Positions 1-5,718 of a DNA stretch of 5,718 nucleotides are shown here, one piece after another; the stretch's first letter is position 1, and each line of letters opens with the position of its first letter. The stretch comes from an uncultured Bacilli bacterium (lineage in GTDB: Bacteria > Bacillota_I > Bacilli_A > RF39 > UBA660). The notes below the pieces were generated by a model that made no database searches, was not told the DNA's origin, and was given only the letters and a program-made list of their open reading frames with translations. The stretch lies in NCBI GenBank assembly GCA_947631885.1, contig CANRMZ010000081.1, positions 1 to 5,718 on the forward strand, in the 5' to 3' direction. The position numbers and the translations under genes are program-made.

Positions 1-326
1 ATTTTTACCTCAAGCTTTAGTTTATCACCCGGTTTAACAACTTTTTTAAACTTAAGTTTATTAATGCCTCCGAACAAAGCATTTTTACCTTTATTTTCTT
101 CCATAGATAAAATTGCTATGGCTCCTGTTTGGGCTAAACTTTCTACAATAAGTACTCCTGGCATAACGGGATTATCAGGAAAATGTCCTTTAAAATATGG
201 TTCATTTACATCAACATATTTATAGGCAGTAGCACTATCTCCGGGAATAAAACTTTCAACTTCATCTACCATTAAAAATGGTTCCCGCTGAGGAATTATT
301 TTTTTAATACCATCTTTATCTAACAT
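1..326 (-). CDS. fabZ: 3-hydroxyacyl-ACP dehydratase FabZ (partial, C-terminus beyond window)
   Basis: FabZ removes water from 3-hydroxyacyl-ACP to give trans-2-enoyl-ACP in the cytosolic fatty acid elongation cycle. I translated 108 codons by hand from ATG at 326. The N-terminus carries the family signature IPQREPFLMVDEV (about residues 10-22). The hot-dog core follows with GHFPDNPVMPGVLIVESLAQ at about 47-66, in which His48 and Glu62 are the catalytic pair. Their 14-residue spacing equals that of E. coli FabZ. The reading frame is open to base 1; family members are about 140-150 residues, so roughly 35 are missing. The start is preceded by AGGTGAT, which overlaps the accB stop. It is translated after accB in the same operon. 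The early PQRE in place of the PHRY seen in proteobacterial FabZ is, from memory, common in Bacillota. FabA is unlikely because the length and motifs fit FabZ. Confidence 0.95.
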   Translation of the reverse strand, partial: MLDKDGIKKIIPQREPFLMVDEVESFIPGDSATAYKYVDVNEPYFKGHFPDNPVMPGVLIVESLAQTGAIAILSMEENKGKNALFGGINKLKFKKVVKPGDKLKLEVK

Positions 327-330
327 ATAA

Positions 331-337
331 ATCACCT
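331..337 (-). promoter_or_regulatory. fabZ ribosome binding site fused to accB stop codon
   Basis: The minus strand reads TAGGTGATTTAT before the fabZ ATG. The AGGTGAT core matches the anti-Shine-Dalgarno complement, and its AG comes from the TAG stop of accB. This supports the fabZ start at 326 and suggests translational coupling of the two genes. Confidence 0.8.
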
Positions 338-752
338 ATTCTATTTTAAATAATTTAGTACCATACTCTACTGGAGTACCATCATTTACTAAAATTTCTT
401 TTATAGTTCCATCAAAGTCTGATTCTATTTCATTCATAAGTTTCATAGCTTCAACGATACATACAGTATCACCTTTTTTAATAGAACTTCCTACTGTTAC
501 AAATGGTTCTGAAGTTGGTGATGGTTTAAGATAAAAAGTTCCAACCATAGGAGATACAATATATTTCTCATCATCTTTTTGTAAAGGAACTATTTCTTCC
601 TTTATTTCTTCTTTAGGCCTTACAGCTACTACTTCCTCACTATTATTTTTTTGCATACTTATTTTAGTACCATCTTCAAATTCAATATCCATTGAAGAGA
701 GTTTTGAATTACTCATATCTTGCATTAATTCTTTTATTTTTTCGTATTCCAT
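336..752 (-). CDS. accB: Acetyl-CoA carboxylase biotin carboxyl carrier protein (BCCP)
   Basis: AccB carries the biotin that shuttles carboxylate from biotin carboxylase to carboxyltransferase during malonyl-CoA synthesis. The protein has 138 residues from ATG at 752. An N-terminal helix (about 1-20) and a small strand-rich segment are followed by a short Glu/Lys-rich linker (about 36-62), then a biotinyl domain (about 65-138) starting YIVSPMVGTFY. The biotinylation site is EAMKLMNE with Lys104. The segment SPTSEPF corresponds to the 'thumb' that distinguishes true BCCPs from other biotinyl or lipoyl domains. A longer reading from GTG at 761 is possible, but that GTG sits inside the Shine-Dalgarno AGGTGAG, so I chose ATG 752. 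It lies between fabF and fabZ, the usual Bacillota order, and its modifying enzyme birA is in the same cluster. The linker lacks the Ala/Pro richness of E. coli BCCP. Confidence 0.96.
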   Translation of the reverse strand: MEYEKIKELMQDMSNSKLSSMDIEFEDGTKISMQKNNSEEVVAVRPKEEIKEEIVPLQKDDEKYIVSPMVGTFYLKPSPTSEPFVTVGSSIKKGDTVCIVEAMKLMNEIESDFDGTIKEILVNDGTPVEYGTKLFKIE

Positions 753-756
753 ATAT

Positions 757-763
757 CTCACCT
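757..763 (-). promoter_or_regulatory. accB ribosome binding site fused to fabF stop codon
   Basis: The minus strand reads TAGGTGAGATAT before ATG 752. The TAG is the fabF stop and supplies the AG of AGGTGAG. The layout matches the fabZ and fabF start sites, and this decides accB's start in favour of ATG 752 over the in-frame GTG at 761, which lies inside the site. Confidence 0.8.
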
Positions 764-1997
764 ACTCATATTTTTTTATTATGATTGTTGCATTGTGACC
801 ACCAAACCCTAAGGAATTAGATAGTGCAACTTTAATGTGTTTTTCTACTGGATTATTAGGTACAATATTTAAATCACATTCTTCATCTTTAACCTTATAG
901 TTTATTGTCGGAGGCACAATAGAATTATTAATTGCTAAAGTACAAATTATAGCCTCAACTGCTCCCGCGGCACCAAGTAAATGGCCTGTATTTCCTTTAG
1001 TAGAACTTACAAGTAAATCTTTAGTGTGATTTCCAAATAATTCTTTAATAGCTTTAGTTTCTGTTTTATCATTTAAAGGTGTTGATGTACCATGGGCATT
1101 AATATAATCTACTTCTTCTGGTTTTAGATTAGCATCATCAAGTGCTCTTTCCATACATCTTCTAGCCCCGTCACCACTTGGATCCGGTGAAGTAATATGA
1201 TAACTATCAGTTGTACAGCCAAAACCTACGACTTCAGCATAAATCTTTGCTTTCCTTTTAAGGGCATGTTCTAATTCTTCTAAGACTAGAACTCCGGCCC
1301 CTTCACCCATTACAAAGCCATTTCTTTCTTTGTCAAATGGAATGCTTGCTCTATTTTTATCTTCACTTGTAGATAAAGCATGCATGTTTTCAAAACCGGC
1401 GATGCCAACTTCACAAATAGATCCTTCACTTCCGCCTGCTAAAATTACATCGGCATAACCATGTTTAATACTACGGTAAGCCTCGCCAATACAATGAGTT
1501 GAAGATGCACAAGCTGTAACAATGCTCATCGATTCACCTTTTAAGCCTAAATCAATAGCTACATTACCTGTAGGAATATTAGCAATAGATGACGGGATCA
1601 AAAACGGTGATACCATTTTATTACCTTTTGCAAAATTAACTTCACATTGTTTTTGAATAGTAGAAAATCCCCCAATTCCTGAGCCAATATAAACTCCTAT
1701 ATTATTAAAGTCCGTATTTTCTTTAGTAATACCCGAATCTTTAAATGCTTCTCTTGCTGCTATCATTGCGTATTGTGATACTATATCTAGTCTTTTTACT
1801 TCTTTAGCATCAAAGTATTTAAGAGGATCATAATCCTTTACTTCAGCATCCATCTTAGTGCGATAATTATCCGTATTAAAATAAGTTATTTTATCAATAC
1901 CACATTTACTATTTTTAATACTTTCTAAAGTTCCTTTTATATCATTTCCAATGGGATTAATTGTACCTAATCCCGTTATTACAACTCTTTTTTCCAT
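762..1997 (-). CDS. fabF: Beta-ketoacyl-ACP synthase II (FabF)
   Basis: FabF elongates acyl-ACP by decarboxylative Claisen condensation with malonyl-ACP. The 411 residues match the usual length. The thiolase fold carries the Cys-His-His triad: Cys163 in TACASSTHC, His302 in NAHGTSTPLND and His339 in KGNTGHLLGAAG, with the supporting Lys334. A gatekeeper Phe398 sits in the SLGFGGHN loop. The nucleophile position and spacings are close to E. coli FabF (Cys163, His303, His340, Phe400). The initiating enzyme FabH has Cys-His-Asn and is excluded. FabB is less likely: the start MEKRVVITGLG and GSGIGG near 105-110 fit FabF, and FabB is rare in Bacillota. The start is set by AGGTGATG eight bases downstream of the fabG stop. 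The protein looks intact, with no missing active-site residue. With no fabH visible, chain initiation must be encoded elsewhere or done differently. Confidence 0.97.
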   Translation of the reverse strand: MEKRVVITGLGTINPIGNDIKGTLESIKNSKCGIDKITYFNTDNYRTKMDAEVKDYDPLKYFDAKEVKRLDIVSQYAMIAAREAFKDSGITKENTDFNNIGVYIGSGIGGFSTIQKQCEVNFAKGNKMVSPFLIPSSIANIPTGNVAIDLGLKGESMSIVTACASSTHCIGEAYRSIKHGYADVILAGGSEGSICEVGIAGFENMHALSTSEDKNRASIPFDKERNGFVMGEGAGVLVLEELEHALKRKAKIYAEVVGFGCTTDSYHITSPDPSGDGARRCMERALDDANLKPEEVDYINAHGTSTPLNDKTETKAIKELFGNHTKDLLVSSTKGNTGHLLGAAGAVEAIICTLAINNSIVPPTINYKVKDEECDLNIVPNNPVEKHIKVALSNSLGFGGHNATIIIKKYE

Positions 1998-2000
1998 ATC

Positions 2001-2007
2001 ATCACCT
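2001..2007 (-). promoter_or_regulatory. fabF ribosome binding site fused to fabG stop codon
   Basis: The minus strand reads TAGGTGATGAT directly before the fabF ATG at 1997. The TAG terminates fabG and also forms the start of the AGGTGAT Shine-Dalgarno core. This is the same arrangement as at the fabF/accB and accB/fabZ junctions. Confidence 0.8.
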
Positions 2008-2740
2008 ACATTAATAGTCCGCCATCTACATGGATAACTTGACCGGTTATATAAGAACTATCTTCACTTGCCAAAAATTTAACTAAGTTAGCGATATCTT
2101 TTGGCTCTCCTAATCTTTTAAGAGGAATATTTTTAGCAATATCTTCTTTTATTTCGTCTTTTAAACTATCAGTCATACTTGTTTGAATATATCCCGGAGC
2201 TATAGCGTTTACTAGGATATTTTTACTACCAAGCTCTTTAGCTAAGCTTTTGGTAAAACCTATTATTCCTGCTTTTGATGCTGCATAATTACATTGACCC
2301 GTATTTCCGGATATTCCAACTACAGAAGAAATGTTGATAATTTTGCCATATTTTTGTTTTAACATTTGACTTACTACCATTTTAGTAACATTAAAAGTTC
2401 CTATTAGATTGGTATTTATGACATCATTGAAGTTTTCTTTAGGCATTCTAATTAATAGACCATCTTTAGTAATACCAGCGTTATTAACTAGAACATCAAT
2501 TCTTTCCAATTTAGTTATTATTTCCTTTATCATATTTTCGGCATCTTCATAGGAAGATACGTCACCTTTTACAAGTAAACAATGTACACCTTTAGACTCA
2601 ATATCACTTTTGAGAGTATTAACACTATCATTCATAGTTCGATAATTTAAGGCTATATCATATCCTTCACTAGCTAAAGTAAGGGCTATTTCTTTACCAA
2701 TACCTCTTGTAGCTCCGGTTATAAAAGCAACTTTTCTCAT
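2006..2740 (-). CDS. fabG: 3-oxoacyl-ACP reductase FabG
   Basis: FabG reduces 3-ketoacyl-ACP to 3-hydroxyacyl-ACP with NADPH. It is a classical short-chain dehydrogenase of 244 residues, the length of E. coli FabG. Visible motifs are the cofactor glycine motif TGATRGIG at 8-15, NNAG at 86-89, Asn111, Ser139 in the NISSVVG strand, and YAASK with Tyr152 and Lys156, which complete the catalytic tetrad. NYRTMND after the second strand is compatible with NADP(H) preference (Arg34). The C-terminus has the usual ITGQVIHVDGG. The ATG overlaps the fabD TGA in an ATGA, and AAAGGAG (2748-2754) lies inside the end of fabD, so the two genes are probably translationally coupled. Many SDR paralogs share these motifs, but the position between fabD and fabF makes FabG the confident call. 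Confidence 0.97.
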   Translation of the reverse strand: MRKVAFITGATRGIGKEIALTLASEGYDIALNYRTMNDSVNTLKSDIESKGVHCLLVKGDVSSYEDAENMIKEIITKLERIDVLVNNAGITKDGLLIRMPKENFNDVINTNLIGTFNVTKMVVSQMLKQKYGKIINISSVVGISGNTGQCNYAASKAGIIGFTKSLAKELGSKNILVNAIAPGYIQTSMTDSLKDEIKEDIAKNIPLKRLGEPKDIANLVKFLASEDSSYITGQVIHVDGGLLM

Positions 2741-3681
2741 AATGATTCTCCTTTATAAAAAGATATAAAATTCTCTAAAGTTTCTTTATCACATATATTA
2801 AATATCTTTACTTCTTTTCCTCTTGCTTTCGCAGTTCTCTTAATAAAACCACTTAAAGTTTTACCAGGGCCAATTTCTACGAATACATCGATATTTTCAT
2901 CAAGCATCGTATTTAGACTTTTAGTAAATTGGACGGGATTTATCATGTGTTTTTCTAAAATATCTTTGATATTATCTTGAGCCGTATAGATAGTACCATC
3001 AAGGTTTTTAACAACTTTATTTTTAGGAATACTTATCTCAACATTTTCTAATTCACTTGCAAAAGCTTTAGCGCTTTCTTTTAATAAACTTGTATGAAAA
3101 GGTCCCACGGTTGGTAAAATACTTACTCTTACACCTTTTTCTTTGGCAAGCTCTGCGGCCTTATTTACACTATCTTCATAGCCAGATATAACAACTTGGC
3201 CTGGGCAATTAAAATTCACAGGGATTACAAAACCGTTTACACTTTCACATATTTCTTTAGCATCTTCATCAGTTATACCTAATAATGCTGCCATTAAGTA
3301 ACTTCCTTTAGGGACAAGTTTTTCCATAACTTCTCCTCTTTTTTTAACAAGTTTAATACCATCCTCTAAAGATATAGCTTGTGAGTTTATTAAAGCAGTA
3401 TATTCTCCTAAACTAAGGCCGGCACTCATATCACAAGTTATATTTTCTTTTTCTAATATTTTTAGTATTGCTAAGCTATGGGTTAAAACTGCTAATTGAC
3501 AAATACTCGTTTTCTTTAAAGTATCTTCTGGTCCATCAAAAGAATATTCTTTTATATTTAAAGAAGTTAGAGAATCTACTAGATCATATATCTTTTTGGC
3601 TTCTTCATAGTTATCATATAAATCTTTACCCATGGAAACATATTGTGATCCTTGACCAGGAAATAAATATCCTATTTTCAT
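2737..3681 (-). CDS. fabD: Malonyl-CoA:ACP transacylase FabD
   Basis: FabD transfers malonyl from CoA to the ACP phosphopantetheine thiol, supplying FabF. It has 314 residues, the usual length. The alpha/beta-hydrolase-like domain shows FPGQGSQ at 7-13, the nucleophile elbow GLSLGE at 88-93 with Ser90, the malonyl carboxylate-binding Arg115, His196 in GPFHTSLL and Gln251 in INPVQFTKS. These correspond to Ser92, Arg117, His201 and Gln250 of E. coli FabD. The elbow has Leu where the textbook motif is GHSxGE; this variant is familiar in Bacillota FabD and should not imply inactivity. EIGPGKTLSGF near the C-terminus is also typical. AAAGGA (3692-3697) lies 10 bases before ATG 3681. The start overlaps the birA stop (ATGA) and the end overlaps the fabG start (ATGA), so it is embedded in a coupled run of genes. 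Confidence 0.97.
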   Translation of the reverse strand: MKIGYLFPGQGSQYVSMGKDLYDNYEEAKKIYDLVDSLTSLNIKEYSFDGPEDTLKKTSICQLAVLTHSLAILKILEKENITCDMSAGLSLGEYTALINSQAISLEDGIKLVKKRGEVMEKLVPKGSYLMAALLGITDEDAKEICESVNGFVIPVNFNCPGQVVISGYEDSVNKAAELAKEKGVRVSILPTVGPFHTSLLKESAKAFASELENVEISIPKNKVVKNLDGTIYTAQDNIKDILEKHMINPVQFTKSLNTMLDENIDVFVEIGPGKTLSGFIKRTAKARGKEVKIFNICDKETLENFISFYKGESL

Positions 3682-4217
3682 TTCATTAAATTCCTTTCTT
3701 GTAATTCATTTTTTATATTGGTACATATTCTATTAATAAGCCCATTTTTATCTATCTTTTTATTTGTAGCTTCATATATGGATATAGCATTTATTTTGCT
3801 ATCCTGAGGATAAGTTAAAATATTTAAACCTATGCCTATTACTAATGCTTTTACCTTATTTTTTTGCATTTTGCTTTCTACTAAAATGCCTCCGACTTTT
3901 CTTTTATTTATCATAAGATCATTAGGCAGTTTAATATCTAAATCTATTTGATAATCATTATGAAATATTTCTAAGATTATTTGGGCTATTTTATACGTTA
4001 GATTATCAAGAGATGATATATTAGCCTCTAAAGTAAAAAGCATTGATAAAGCAATATTACCTTTTCCTGTTACCCAACTTCGACCATGAGTACCAATTCC
4101 TGCTGTTTGGGTATCAGCGATTATTAAAGCTTCACTATAAGACTTTTGATATAACTTCCAAGCCTCTTTTTGCGTTGAATCTATCTTTTCATAATGAATA
4201 ATATTTTTAAAGTTCAC
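3678..4217 (-). CDS. birA: Biotin--[acetyl-CoA carboxylase] ligase, minimal catalytic-domain form
   Basis: Biotin-protein ligase makes biotinyl-5'-AMP from biotin and ATP and transfers biotin to the target lysine of AccB. This protein has only 179 residues and begins almost at the catalytic domain. Seen are DSTQ at 13-16, the adenylate loop region TQTAGIGTHGRSW at 36-48, KLPND at 96-100 (Lys96 matches the catalytic Lys183 of E. coli BirA), VGGILVES at 108-115 and GIGLNI at 128-133. There is no N-terminal helix-turn-helix, so it should not act as a DNA-binding biotin repressor. It also ends where the central domain ends, without the roughly 55-residue SH3-like C-terminal domain of E. coli BirA. 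The start is GTG 4217, the only plausible one because an in-frame stop lies shortly upstream. The Shine-Dalgarno site is weak (AAAGAG, 4225-4230). It overlaps fabK by 11 bases and fabD by 4. Lipoate-protein ligases are related, but the motifs and nearby accB favour biotin. Confidence 0.88.
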   Translation of the reverse strand: MNFKNIIHYEKIDSTQKEAWKLYQKSYSEALIIADTQTAGIGTHGRSWVTGKGNIALSMLFTLEANISSLDNLTYKIAQIILEIFHNDYQIDLDIKLPNDLMINKRKVGGILVESKMQKNKVKALVIGIGLNILTYPQDSKINAISIYEATNKKIDKNGLINRICTNIKNELQERNLMK

Positions 4218-5259
4218 TTGTAAGCTCTTTCATTAATTCCTTGACTGTAACAATTTTATTAATTTTATCAACGTTTGATCCACAGAAAATCAAAGCATTA
4301 TCCATATTACCTAAAGCCGCATTTATTAAAGCCTTAGTTATACAATAAGGAGTTTTCGTCATATCACAGGTCTTAATACAGCCATAACATTTGGTTATTT
4401 TCTCAGGATTTTCATATATTCTTTTAATAAAAGAATTATTTAATGCTCTACCAGGCATTCCCACGGGACTTTTTATTATTCTAACATCTTCCTTTTTAGC
4501 TTTTAAATAAGCTTCTTTAAACTTAATATCAGCATCACACTCTTTCGTTGCCACGAACCTGGTAGCCATTTGAACGCCTGAAGCTCCTAAAGATAAATAC
4601 TTTTTAATATCTTTGCTATCATATATTCCTCCGGCACTTATAACCGGAATATCTTTACCTGTTTCTTTTTCAACATCTTTTATATATGAAACAATATCGG
4701 TAGTAATATTTTCTAAAGAAGGCTTTTCTTTTAACTCTTCTTCTTTAAAACCTAAATGCCCTCCTGCTTCAGGTCCTTCAATTACAATCATATCTGGTAC
4801 ATAGTTATATTTATCTATCCAATGTTTAACAATTAATTTGCAGCATCTAAGCGATGATACAATTGGAGCTATTTTGGTGCTTGTGCCTTTGACATATTCA
4901 GGAAGTTCTTTAGGAATACCTGCTCCCGAAATAATTAAATCAATTTTATTTTTGACACATTCTTTTACTATTTCAGCATAGTTTCTTAAAGCTACCATAA
5001 TATTTACACCTAAGATTTTATCTTCTCCCGCAATCTTACGAGCAGCTTTTATTTCTTTGCCAATAGCTCTCAGATTAGCTTTAAGACTATTTTCTTTAAA
5101 ATCGTTTTCTTTAAAGCCAATATCCGCGGTTGATATTACTCCAATACCGCCTTCTTTACTAACAGTTCCCGCAAGTTTATGTAGAGAAATTCCTACCCCC
5201 ATTCCTCCTTGAATAATAGGATACTTTGATTTTTTATTACCTATTTTTATGCCTTTCAT
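4207..5259 (-). CDS. FMN-dependent nitronate monooxygenase/FabK-family protein, probable enoyl-ACP reductase II
   Basis: This 350-residue TIM-barrel flavoprotein belongs to the 2-nitropropane dioxygenase/FabK family. Seen are PIIQGGMGVG at 14-23, the phosphate/FMN-binding SAGGIYD at 208-214, GASGVQMATRF at 225-235, and EGPEAGGHLG at 161-170 whose His168 fits the conserved active-site His of the family (EAGGH in FabK). Its place at the head of fab genes, with no fabI, fabL or fabV in view, suggests it reduces trans-2-enoyl-ACP, the role of FabK. Against a plain FabK call, it has a C-terminal extension with Cys291, Cys294, Cys298 and Cys306 followed by PYCITKAL and IFCGSN, typical of clostridial proteins annotated as nitronate monooxygenases and absent from the pneumococcal FabK I recall. 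The family is certain; the reaction is inferred from context, so I leave the symbol empty. AAGGAG lies 5 bases before ATG 5259. Confidence 0.85.
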   Translation of the reverse strand: MKGIKIGNKKSKYPIIQGGMGVGISLHKLAGTVSKEGGIGVISTADIGFKENDFKENSLKANLRAIGKEIKAARKIAGEDKILGVNIMVALRNYAEIVKECVKNKIDLIISGAGIPKELPEYVKGTSTKIAPIVSSLRCCKLIVKHWIDKYNYVPDMIVIEGPEAGGHLGFKEEELKEKPSLENITTDIVSYIKDVEKETGKDIPVISAGGIYDSKDIKKYLSLGASGVQMATRFVATKECDADIKFKEAYLKAKKEDVRIIKSPVGMPGRALNNSFIKRIYENPEKITKCYGCIKTCDMTKTPYCITKALINAALGNMDNALIFCGSNVDKINKIVTVKELMKELTSEL

Positions 5260-5264
5260 ATCTT

Positions 5265-5270
5265 CTCCTT
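5265..5270 (-). promoter_or_regulatory. Ribosome binding site of the FabK-like gene, fused to the upstream stop codon
   Basis: The minus strand reads TAAGGAGAAGAT before ATG 5259. TAA ends the acyl synthetase gene and supplies the AA of the strong AAGGAG core. This places the synthetase in the same transcript and probably couples the two genes in translation. Confidence 0.8.
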
Positions 5271-5718
5271 ACACAGCATTGATGGCCAGAATATTTTCTT
5301 GCCTCTTTAGCTTATTGGTTGATGTTCTAATAAGAGGTTCTTCAGTTAAAACGATTCCTTTAATAGCTTTATATTCTGGTATTGTTTTATTTATTTTCTT
5401 TATTTCATTAAATAAAATATTATAAATATCTTGATCACTTTGAACATGATAATTTTGCATCATAATCTTACGGTCAAAAACTATCTTGGCATTTATTCTG
5501 ACATCTGATTTATCTTCCGTTAAACTATATATTAAAGATTCTTTAACTCCTGAAACTCTATTAATAAGATATTCTATTTCTTCAGGATAAATATTCTTAC
5601 CGTTTTTTAAAACTATTGTGTCTTTCTTTCTACCACATATATAGATATAACCATCTTGATCTATTCTTGCTAAATCACCAGTATAAAAATAATCATTTTT
5701 AAAACATGAACAATCAAT
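5269..5718 (-). CDS. AMP-forming acyl-CoA/acyl-ACP synthetase, C-terminal fragment (5' end beyond window)
   Basis: The frame is open from the window edge to TAA at 5269-5271, giving the last 149 residues of an ANL-superfamily adenylating enzyme (usual length about 500 or more). Fragment residues 10-16 read YFYTGDL (core motif A7, with the ribose-binding Asp15). Residues 29-33, GRKKD, form the hinge before the mobile C-terminal lid, followed by NGKNIYPEEIE at 39-49 (motif A8). Near the end, RTSTNKLKR carries Lys136, matching the catalytic lysine of motif A10, so the lid domain looks functional. The style resembles long-chain fatty acyl-CoA synthetases of Bacillota. Its place before fatty acid synthesis genes suggests that it activates free fatty acids for CoA or ACP, but substrate and acceptor cannot be determined from this portion. 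An internal Met at 5463 is not the gene start, because the homology continues upstream of it. Confidence 0.9.
   Translation of the reverse strand: MDCSCFKNDYFYTGDLARIDQDGYIYICGRKKDTIVLKNGKNIYPEEIEYLINRVSGVKESLIYSLTEDKSDVRINAKIVFDRKIMMQNYHVQSDQDIYNILFNEIKKINKTIPEYKAIKGIVLTEEPLIRTSTNKLKRQENILAINAV

Noticed and set aside
298..305. T-runs (also at 771-777) as possible terminators or slippage sites
   Set aside because: They encode Lys-rich stretches in intact frames, have no preceding GC-rich hairpin that I can see, and are expected in DNA this AT-rich.
753..761. GTG start for accB at 761, giving 141 residues
   Set aside because: The GTG is part of the AGGTGAG Shine-Dalgarno sequence; ATG 752 has proper spacing and the same layout as the fabF and fabZ starts.
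2737..2740. Mycoplasma-type code with TGA as Trp
   Set aside because: TGA ends both fabD and birA at their natural C-termini in ATGA overlaps, and Trp in birA and the FabK-like gene is TGG.
3409..3426. FabD nucleophile elbow GLSLGE lacking the His of GHSxGE as a sign of inactivity
   Set aside because: Ser90, Arg115, His196 and Gln251 are all present, and the Leu variant is familiar in Bacillota FabD.
3468..3689. Plus-strand open frame of 73 codons
   Set aside because: It is antisense to the well-supported fabD, has no recognisable motif, and its Leu/Ile/Lys-rich composition is what the reverse of an AT-rich gene gives.
3678..3700. birA shortened by a frameshift with its C-terminal domain in another frame
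   Set aside because: The birA stop overlaps the start of intact fabD, so no sequence remains that could encode the missing domain.
4613..4804. Plus-strand open frame of 63 codons
   Set aside because: It lies wholly opposite the FabK/NMO-like gene, is low-complexity Ser/Pro-rich, and has no convincing ribosome site or family signature.
5269..5463. A separate small 64-residue gene starting at Met 5463
   Set aside because: The same frame is open to the window edge and encodes the A7 and A8 motifs of an acyl synthetase, so this is only the end of a larger gene.

Overview
The window is one tightly packed, single-strand (minus) gene cluster for bacterial type II fatty acid synthesis. It is AT-rich with short gene junctions and AGGTGA/AAGGAG ribosome binding sites. 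TGA serves as a true stop (birA and fabD end in TGA within ATGA overlaps) and Trp is encoded by TGG, so the standard bacterial code applies. The gene order and protein types point to a low-GC Bacillota (Firmicutes), probably an anaerobe of the Clostridia/Erysipelotrichia/Mollicutes-like spectrum. The exact lineage cannot be read from this sequence.

In transcription order (right to left) the genes are: the C-terminal part of an AMP-forming acyl-CoA/acyl-ACP synthetase (>5718 to 5269); a nitronate monooxygenase/FabK-family flavoprotein, probably the enoyl-ACP reductase (5259-4207); a very short biotin-protein ligase birA (4217-3678); fabD malonyltransferase (3681-2737); fabG ketoreductase (2740-2006); fabF condensing enzyme (1997-762); accB biotin carboxyl carrier protein (752-336); and the N-terminal two thirds or more of fabZ dehydratase (326 to <1). 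Both window edges cut genes. Non-coding gaps are at most 9 bases and three junctions overlap, so no promoter or terminator lies inside. Transcription must enter from beyond base 5718 and continue past base 1.

The genes work together as follows. BirA attaches biotin to AccB, the carrier subunit of acetyl-CoA carboxylase, which makes malonyl-CoA. FabD moves malonyl to ACP, FabF condenses it with acyl-ACP, FabG reduces the ketone, FabZ dehydrates, and the FMN enzyme is the candidate for the last reduction. The ligase could feed exogenous or recycled fatty acids into the same pool. fabH, acpP and accA/C/D are not in the window. In comparable Bacillota clusters accC/D/A usually follow fabZ, so they may lie just past base 1.

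Nothing here is a clearly new system. The points most worth a second look are the stripped-down BirA (no HTH, no C-terminal domain, divergent adenylate loop), the four-cysteine motif in the FabK/NMO-like protein, the ligase at the upstream end of the visible cluster, and the repeated fusion of stop codon and Shine-Dalgarno sequence at four junctions.
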